A program made the position numbers and the translations under genes. Below the pieces are notes generated by a model, which was given only the letters and a program-made list of their open reading frames with translations, did no database searches and had not been told where the DNA came from. DNA of 64,000 bases from Galeruca laticollis (taxonomy: Eukaryota; Arthropoda; Insecta; Coleoptera; Chrysomelidae), in assembly GCA_963921935.1 (NCBI GenBank), contig OY998178.1:51080951-51144950 (forward strand). The letters are read 5' to 3'. Positions within the stretch are counted from its first letter, which is position 1. Each line of letters opens with the position of its first letter. Shown one piece after another: positions 56,314 through 64,000 of this stretch.

Positions 56314-57044
56314 TTAACCTTCATAGGACTGGCCGGGGTCCGTTTGTACCCCATGACGTATGTTCTTGCTGTATCTTTGCAAACGCAAATTTTTAAACAT
56401 TGATCTTTCATCTAGCTGCAGTTTATGAATTATTTTGATACAATATGATGTATTTAGTAGTTTTTGTTGGCTGGTATAAACAAAAAATAGTTTTATATTC
56501 CAGGGGTCTCTTCAGACCCCGGTCAGCCTTTTATGTCCGATAAAATGATCCCGGTAACTGTTAGTAAACTCGGGGAATCCCGTACATTTAACGTTTGTTT
56601 ACTCACAGGGAATTTACCCATATATTTGTAAAATGTAAATTACCAGTTCAAATGGGGGATTCCCCGCACTGCGATATAATTATTAGACTTAAATATTCGG
56701 GTTAGTCTCTTGTGATATTGCGAATAGGGTACATCGTTTTGAAAATGAGTCAGTTTTTATTTACAAACAACCGCAAGGGGCTTACTGACGATGAGATGTT
56801 ACGTATACTTGAAAGTGATGATCCAGAGTTTGATAGTGTTATCAATGAGAAAACATCGAGTGACTTAGAAGATGGAGTCATTGTCACAGAAATAGAGGAA
56901 GAAAATGATGTACTAGTTGTTGATCAAAGTATAGAGAAAACGATCCCAGAGGAACCAACAGTTAGTAACAGCCAGGGCATTCCAGTATATAATTCTAAAG
57001 ATGGAACTGAGTGGTCAAACATTCCAGGAAACACAAAATTATGA
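56314..57044 (+). mobile_element. Second piggyBac element, 5' end only
   Basis: TTAA at 56314-56317 is followed by CCTTCATAGGACTGGCCGGG. The CTGGCCGGGGTCC motif (56329-56341) recurs inverted at 56512-56526 (GACCCCGGTCAG). A further inverted pair, GGGGAATCCC/GGGATTCCCC, lies at about 56572 and 56653. It contains a piggyBac N-terminal frame. No right end found; the element is truncated. Confidence 0.65.
56745..57044 (+). pseudogene. piggyBac transposase N-terminal fragment
   Basis: The frame opens MSQFLFTNNRKGLTDDEMLR, followed by an acidic region rich in Glu and Asp. It then has IPVYNSKDGTEWSNIP, the conserved SKDGTxW motif that precedes the catalytic domain in many piggyBac proteins. It ends at a stop after about 100 residues, and the DDD core is not found downstream. 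It is unrelated in detail to the 5.3-kb copy, so two piggyBac lineages are represented. Confidence 0.7.
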
Positions 57045-59459
57045 ACTATGCATATTAATTGAGCAAATGGTTGATTAAATAATTAATAAGAAGAGGACTT
57101 ATTCACGTTTATACGAATAAATGATAAACATATATCCATCACTCGTGTCTCAGAATAAAGATCATCTGTGTGAAAAAGAGCTTTTTTCGAGTAAATATTT
57201 CATATTTGATTTTATGCGTATGTAATATGTTTGTTTCACTGTCAACTTTTTGTGATAGTTTGTTTATTTCCTGAACCTCTTCTTCAATACCAAATAATTG
57301 AAAGAAAGTTACAGATAAACTTGTAGAGAGGTTGATATTATATCTCTATGTACATGTTGTTGAGATTTGGACGGTTGATTTTTATTTATCACTTCATTCA
57401 GTTTTTTATTCAATTTTCTATGTTTTTTAATTTATTAGAGCCAATTGTCACCAAAGACTGAGCTCATTTTAAATTTTAATTATTCCTGATTTTGAATTCG
57501 TATATTATAAGTTTGCTCCACCGAAGGAATTTTGTCACTGGAAAATTCTACTTTTAATAAGAGTGGGGCAAAATGATTGATTTTGTTTTAATCACAACTT
57601 TCTTTATTCCAATATGAAATTCTAGTACTTGTTTGCTACCATATTTGCGCTGAGGTATTTCTGTTTGTTCATACTGATTTTAACCGTATGAAAATTACCT
57701 ATTAAACTGATTCTTATAATAGGAATGTAACAAAAAGGGAAAATAGCAAACTTAAAATTCATAACTCTACAACCACTTTTATTACCAACTTATTACATTT
57801 AATGTGCGCCAATGTTCTTACCAGGGGGTCCAGTAATATCACCAATTCCGATCAGATATCAAACTGTTTAATGTTTAATCTGGACCAGAAGTCTTTACAC
57901 GATAGACATCAACCATTAAATTGTATAATTTGTCATAAATAATAATTATAAGAAAGATAAACTCTGGATGTATAATTATAATTGAGTAGGTAATTAAGTA
58001 AGAGTACCAGTTGAGGTTTTCTTGATTGATATGCCGCGTGCTCTACTTTTTACGAAGAGTTTGTATCGTGATTCACATTTAATGTTAGAATTTTGTGATT
58101 GAATCTTTTCATGATGAACGTTAATTTAGTTTATTGTAAAGTACAGGATAATTTGAGAATGAAAAAAATAAAACTGGAGTGAAGGAGTGGGTTGTCAAAA
58201 TAATTTCTGTTTGTTCAACTTATCATCATTTTTTCAATAAATAAAGAGTGAAAAGCTGTTAACGTAGAAACAAATTCATCCGATCTATAAAGACAAGATG
58301 TGTTGCTGAATTTGCATATGGAAATGTTGATGTTACAAACGCACATATTCTGGAAGGCCAGTTGATGATGATAAAGATACAAAACAGTTAATACTTTTGT
58401 GCTGGTTATTTAGCAAGTGCCTCTCGTATATACTTCTTAAACCATCGAACCATTATTATTAGGGAAACATTTTTCATTGGGGTCAAATAAATACCATCGT
58501 TTATCGAAACTCACTGTGACAATATATTTAAAACTACGTATACAATTTACTGACCATGTATAACATACACTATAAACATTTGTACTATTATTAATAATAG
58601 AGTGAATGAACTCTCTCTTTTTATAGGAGCTTCTATAAATGTATTGTTAGACCGACACAGTCGATGATCTTTCCGCCGACCTTGTTGACACATTATTTAT
58701 TTACAAAACAGTCGTGATTCCTTAATATGCTACTAACCTTACTACATCTTGTCAGTGACCTTCAAGTTCACTGGCCGCTAGCAATAATTGAAATTATTAT
58801 CTACATGAATCTAATAATGTATTTTGGGATCATCACACTTGCATAACATCGCGTGAAATCACTATGAGATTCAATTAAGCGATTTGTTAAGTTTATATTT
58901 TTTCTCTATTTTTTGTTATATTATGAAAAGGCAACAGTGTCAGCCGAGTGCTGTCAACCTGTACTTATTTTTAAACAAAACTTTTTTATCGACTGTCGAT
59001 TGTGTTGGCAAGCGAGTTGTGAAAAATAAAAGAAAGTTGTTATGTAATGTCAATAGAGACAGAACGTCATGAAAAATATATATGTCACGGTAAACGAATA
59101 AATAAAGTTTTTATAGAAAGTATTGGATTTTCGTCACGAATTTATGTACAATCATTCACATAACAGTTCCTTCATCCACACAGCCATTTAATTATTGAGC
59201 TGGTCCTTCGCTTACAGCCGTTATACATTCAGAACAATCCACGATATTAAACACGATCATTCCAAATATCGACACATAAGTTCCTCATGTCTCTCAAGCA
59301 AATTGCAATTTCATCACTCAATTTAGCAAAGAAAATAGGGATTTTCATCACTAGTCAGAAAAATGGAGACAAAAAAATAACTAGTGAATAAACTGAAAAA
59401 AGTAAGTTTATTGATAATCTACTACAATAACAATCTGCCACCTAATCATTAATATGAAA
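57045..59459. other. Non-coding spacer
   Basis: AT-rich; no gene recognised. GCTCCACCGAAGG at about 57514-57527 recalls the apex of the two long hairpins, but no hairpin is formed here. Confidence 0.4.
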
Positions 59460-60940
59460 ATTTCAAACGCAGTTACTTGCATTATTTGATTCAGTGGTTG
59501 GGCGCCAAATGGGCGCCAAGCGGGCACGTCCCCAGGTGGCGGATATAGGAATGTCCAGGTAAACTGGAAATCTTTCAACCTGGTTGGCGGCAAGCATAGT
59601 ACGAGGACTTAAAACCCCCCACCCTTCTGCGAAAGCTGTCGCCGTAGCCTTCCCCTGGTAATGCGGGGCGCTGCCAGCGGCGACCAGCTCTCTCAGCCTG
59701 GATAAGCTCCTGAAGCTCACCAAAGCTTCTCTTTGGGTTTCGGAGGAGAGTGCTGCGGAGGCTGAATGTGCCAAATCCGGAGGTTTCGATAGGCAGATGG
59801 TTTATCTTCCTTCATGAGGCTAAGAAGAAATCTCTGGGATACCTGTTCGTCTAAGGAATAGGTCGATTAGGTTGAGCTATACGTCTACCTCATCGACTGT
59901 GATGGCTTCCAGCAATCACTAGGGTCACCACTACAGTACCAAGGACCTCGGATGATGGATCATCCAACACTGAGGCTTCCTTGGTAAACGTATAGGTCGT
60001 CTCCGAAGACGTAAAGGCCAACTACCATCTGACAGAGGAGGAGATGGAGGCCAAACAAAGAACCTAAGACATTCAAGCCATAGGCAAGGACGTTGCAAAA
60101 AAGGTAATAATCATTCAATGCAACCTTCAATACAAAAAGGTGGCAGCGGCAACACTATGGGCCGTCTTGATGTGCTGGAAGATGCAATAGCTCTAATCCT
60201 AAAACATTGGATAATAAAGACTGAAATAGTAGGACGCAGTTCTCTAAACGGCCAACTTTTCAGCTTACCAAGCAACCAAAAATCTAGGACTGCAATATAC
60301 GTTTCCATGAAAATTAAAGCCTCTCCGATGAGACAATTCTGCATCTCAGATTCAACTACGGTTAAAGTGAAATGCCCATTAATAGCGATTATTCACCTCA
60401 ACAGCATTAGATTCTAAACAATAGTATATCAAATAGATATTCTGAAAACTGGTAAATTTGAGAACATACTTTGTGAAAGAACTCAAGTTGCTCTTAAATC
60501 TATAGAAAATATCTTGGTATTACCCTCGAGAAAAAGTTACGTGAATTTTTCACCTAGGTAACAGAGCGAATAGAGCATATGTTGCCTGTGAACAGTGCAA
60601 AAGGACAGTGGGACGCACTTGGGGCCTTTCGCCTAGTGGTAAACTGAATCTACACCGTAGTCATTAGACATATGCTAATATATGGAGCCTTTACCAAAAG
60701 TACTACGGACGACGGCGATAAATAAACTATACCATATACAACGGATGGTTTGCTTTGACATAACAGGAGCCATAAGAACAACACCAACCGCTGCTATGGA
60801 GGTGATCATGATATTTTGATCAAAGAGGTTGCGATATTGTCAATGTTACGACTTCGCTCTGTTGGTATAAATTCCGATATAGGAATGTGGCAAGTGAGGC
60901 ATCAATTCGGAATTTTATCGTTATCAATTGTATCAAAAAA
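59460..60940 (+). mobile_element. R1/LOA-like LINE, centre deleted
   Basis: 59460-60080 is GC-richer and probably belongs to the element's 5' part. Endonuclease sequence follows at about 60085-60417. The C-terminal region after RT appears at about 60530-60830. The RT itself is missing between about 60420 and 60530. Confidence 0.55.
60085..60830 (+). pseudogene. R1/LOA-like LINE ORF2 fragments
   Basis: Endonuclease part: VIIIQCNLQYKKVAAATLWA (the QxNLxxSKAA-type opening block of R1/LOA endonucleases), then LNGQLFSLPSNQKSRTAIYV and SDSTTVKVKCP. C-terminal part: NRAYVACEQCKRTVGRTWGL near 60560, then with frame changes ITGAIRTTPTAAMEVI near 60760, a signature of the region after RT in this group. 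Direct joining of these parts means an internal deletion of at least 1 kb compared with the usual ORF2. Inactive. Confidence 0.65.
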
Positions 60941-63210
60941 TGATTCACTCAAACAAAAAAGCTGTTGCAATCTCTAGTTTTTTAGACGGTGAACATATTA
61001 CGTCTAAAGAGAAAGACCAAAATTCCCTTGATCAGTTTTTTGCCAGGAATTTGATGAGCATATTGCTGCCAGTAAAATAAAAAAAGTGTATCAAATACAA
61101 ATTAATCGCAAAGGTAGGTACCATAAATAAAAAGCCAAAAATAATTCGAATTAGAAGGAACCTGTTTTTTGAGATAATTCGATACAGACTTGTTGGACAT
61201 ATATCAGAATAAAAATTGCATTATTATGATTAGTGCTTCTTTCAAAACAAAACTAACGGAATTCTTGCACACGGTAAAATTTTTATAGTGTTAAGATCCT
61301 CTAAGCCCCCCAAATTTTAGTTGTACGTTACTATATTAATGATGTGGTGCCATCAAATAAACACATTTTTTTTTGAGCTTGTTTACTACCTAGTGTTTCT
61401 TGGAAATATCAATCTTTATCGAGTTACATCCAGCCTCTATTCCATTATAGTTTCAGAATTCCGACTAACAAACAGTTGAGTATAAATGAGTTTTCATGGT
61501 ATTCACAGGTCCCAAAAATTTTATTTGTTGATTTCTACTTATTCACGATCGTTGTGAGAGCTTTCAGTTTTTCACATAAGTAAGTAAAACTTTTTTGCCC
61601 AGACTTTTCTTAACTTAACTTGATTCAGGATACATTTTGAAGCGAAGTTGTGTGATTTATCTCATTTTTAGATTAGAAATCACTTCGTTAACTGACATTT
61701 CGTGGGTACAAATTTGCAGAACTAAGACATAATCTATTACTTCGTAGTAATAAAAATAAGAAACTTGATATTTGTCAAGATTCTACCTTATACAACTATT
61801 AAATGAGCACGTCAAGCGTAACAATCCGTTCATGTAAAATATATTCACTAATCTTCCCGCTAACAATTATAAATCTACATTCTATTATACTTTGATTTCC
61901 AAACAACTTAGTTAGTTCTAAATCAAAATCTTATCGACCATAAAAATACATCAGTTATAAACTATAATATCTTAATTATGTTAAAATTTTTGCCTTATCG
62001 GATCAATCAACTAAAACGATGTAATCCGATATTCTAATTCCTTAAACTCCACACTTATTACCTGTATAATCGATGAAACATAGAAAGTATTCAGTGATGA
62101 CAGATTTTAAAAGATAATTTTGAAATATGATGCTGAAGATTATAAGAAATTATGTTTAGACTTTAAAATCTCTGTGACCAATTAAAGGAACATTAATACT
62201 CCTTAAATTAGGTGTATTATATGTTAGTTCCAAAAAGTTATGAAGAGAACATTCTCATTAATTAAACTGTGTAGGTGGGTAAATTGTCATTCATAAAGCA
62301 AATGAGCGGTTTTTCTTAAATTTCTAATGAAAATTCCATTGTTGTAGTTGAATTGTGAGCAGTTTGTTCGATTAAAACTTCCCTACAGAAAATATAACAA
62401 AATGATTGCATTAATAGTTCTTATTTGATATCCTCTACTATTACTCAGCAATATGTTGTAACAAGCCGATCGGCTGTTACGATTTCCATCGGACTATGAT
62501 ATTTTAATTTCGTCTTACTAATGATTTGAAAATAAAAAACTTGTTTCACTTCCAAATTTTGTATATTTAAACGATATCGTACATAGGAAAAGTCTCTTCC
62601 TATAGTAACAATGATAAGTTACAATACCTACATCGTTGTGTTTTCACATATTCGCTGCTCTGCAGCCCCTGGGTACGCCCTATAATTGAACACCACCATA
62701 GAGAGAACACAAAACCACTAGGACCACTAGGACCTAGCTGAGAGCTGAATAATTCCAGAACCTCTCCAAGATAAGTCCTTTGTCTTATACTCAATTCATG
62801 GAAATCTAGAATTGGAGATTTTTATTGTATAACGGCGGTCGTATTCGTCTTGTATTTTGGATATGCAGTTAATGTGAATTATCTATTGAGTTATAAATAA
62901 ATATAATTTGCTGAACATTTGATATTTGATTTTCAGCAATTTATATTAACTTGGACCATCGCGTTGAAATATTTTTAGTATTTCGTTTTGTTAAGTTAAA
63001 GTAAATATAAGGTTTTCCAGTTTTTAACCTATTTAGTTTTCTTGTTAAATTAAAGTATCGCTTACAAAGCAGGTGGCGTCCAACTTAATATCGATTGTTC
63101 ACCCCATCCCAGTGATTGCTATAAAGATACATTAACTGTAGTCGAATACCACAACCTGAGGAAGAGTCCCAAGCCGGGGGAGAACATATGTGACAATGTT
63201 CAAGATTCAT
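60941..63210. other. Non-coding spacer
   Basis: AT-rich for the most part. 62640-62760 is GC-richer and its minus frame has GPSGPSG from a 9-bp tandem (CCACTAGGA), not a recognised gene. Confidence 0.4.
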
Positions 63211-63214
63211 GTAT

Positions 63215-63860
63215 AAAATATCAACAAAGTGGATCGTAACTTGTTACTTAGTAATACCACCAACGGCGCGGCGGCGGTGTGCTTATTGGAGTTCATAATG
63301 ATGTTTTATTACAACAGGTGAATCTTACGGATCTTAATTTTCCTATTTTTTTATTTATTCACCCTGTACTAATAAAAATAAAAAATTCGTTTGAGGATGT
63401 TTATTTATTAAATCTATATATACCACCAAGAACTTCTTTTATCCAATTTGAACAATTTTTTGAAGTTTTGGAATCTGTACATATTTTACATGATAATAAT
63501 AATATCATTCTTGGTGATTTGAATGTTCCAGGTTACCTAAATGATATTAAACCAGCTAATAGAGAAATCTTAACTGTTTTAGATTTTGCAGAATCATTTC
63601 AATGAAATCAGTGTAATTTGGTAGTAAATAATTACAATAAAATATTAGATCTAATTTTTTATAACGACGCGTTGAACAATCGCCTGCTCCATTTGTATCA
63701 GAGGATAAACATCATCCAGCCTCGGACATAACATGCACACTAGATATAAAAATTGAACGTAAAACTATATGGAGAGCTCATTTCAAAACTATTATATTTT
63801 TAGGAACGCCAACTTTCCAGTTACGTATGATTTAATGAATACTATTGATTGAACATTTTT
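63215..63860 (+). pseudogene. LINE endonuclease domain, CR1/Jockey group
   Basis: The plus strand reads KVDRNLLLSNTT, shifts frame, then gives GGVLIGVHNDVLLQQV. It continues with DVYLLNLYIPPRTSFIQFEQ and NNIILGDLNVPGY (the GD-N block). A stop at 63603-63605 precedes NYNKILDLIFYNDA, the LDLV-type late block. The order is that of an APE-type LINE endonuclease. The first block with the catalytic Glu is not seen upstream. No RT is visible before the window ends. Confidence 0.65.
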
Positions 63861-64000
63861 AGAAGCGTTTAACCCGCTATTTGTCGCTACCCATATCCAA
63901 ACGCGGTTTATCGCGCGTGAGCATTCTGCTCACATTCCGAATATTTGGGTATTTATTTTAGAGAATATTTCAGAAAAGAAGTAATATATTCCAGAACATT

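Noticed and set aside
62600..62794. Collagen-like GPSGPSG frame on minus
   Set aside because: Derived from a 9-bp tandem repeat; too short and without domain context.

Overview
The window looks like intergenic or intronic DNA from an arthropod, most likely an insect. It is AT-rich and full of decayed transposable elements typical of insects: two piggyBac elements, several Tc1/mariner/IS630 and pogo elements, Penelope-like retroelements, Jockey-, R1/LOA- and RTE-like LINEs, a Ty3/gypsy scrap and a Helentron. I see no complete host gene and no bacterial gene organisation. All translations and alignments were done by eye. The order (beetle, hemipteran or other) cannot be fixed from this.

Layout. 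1.5-4.0 kb: pogo-like and Tc1-like transposase relics, both on minus. 5.04-7.44 kb: a complete piggyBac element with TTAA at both ends, inverted terminal repeats and a transposase broken by one stop codon. 8.5-9.2 kb: LINE ORF1 relic. 11.1-12.6 kb: minus-strand LINE ending at a 400-bp hexanucleotide array. 13.2 kb: MADF-like exon. 13.58-16.40 kb: an IS630-like element with introns and both ends present. 18.3-19.8 kb: minus-strand LINE. 20.7-21.2 kb: DD41D mariner relic. 21.45-21.99 kb: degenerate minisatellite. 23-25.5 kb: Penelope scrap, long hairpin, YqaJ-like fragment and a fragment of a satellite-bearing element. 28-29.4 kb: Penelope tail split by a satellite-bearing element. 31-32.2 kb: split THAP-like gene with a recombinase-like exon and a second long hairpin inside. 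33.70-35.34 kb: intronless IS630-like element with both ends. 42.74-44.05 kb: intact DD41D (rosa-like) mariner with 30-bp inverted repeats. 44.8-48.0 kb: Penelope element split at its catalytic motif by a second satellite-bearing element. 49.6-56.3 kb: Jockey LINE with a Helentron and an LTR-like insertion nested in ORF1. 56.3-57.0 kb: 5' end of a second piggyBac. 59.5-60.9 kb: R1/LOA-like LINE lacking its central RT. 63.2-64.0 kb: another LINE endonuclease, running off the window.

The most interesting signal is a non-coding mobile element family seen three times (28.4, 45.4 and, inverted and partial, 25.3 kb). Each copy starts with the same terminus. The two long copies also have a short GTC-rich microsatellite, 5 or 7 tandem units of about 165-190 bp, and an inverted copy of the 5' terminus placed 26 nt before the 3' end. 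Both long copies interrupt Penelope sequence with no evident target duplication. This architecture matches Helentron-associated (HINE/pearl-like) elements. A Helentron C-terminal endonuclease remnant with comparable asymmetric ends lies at 50.6-52.6 kb, so a related machinery has been in this genome.
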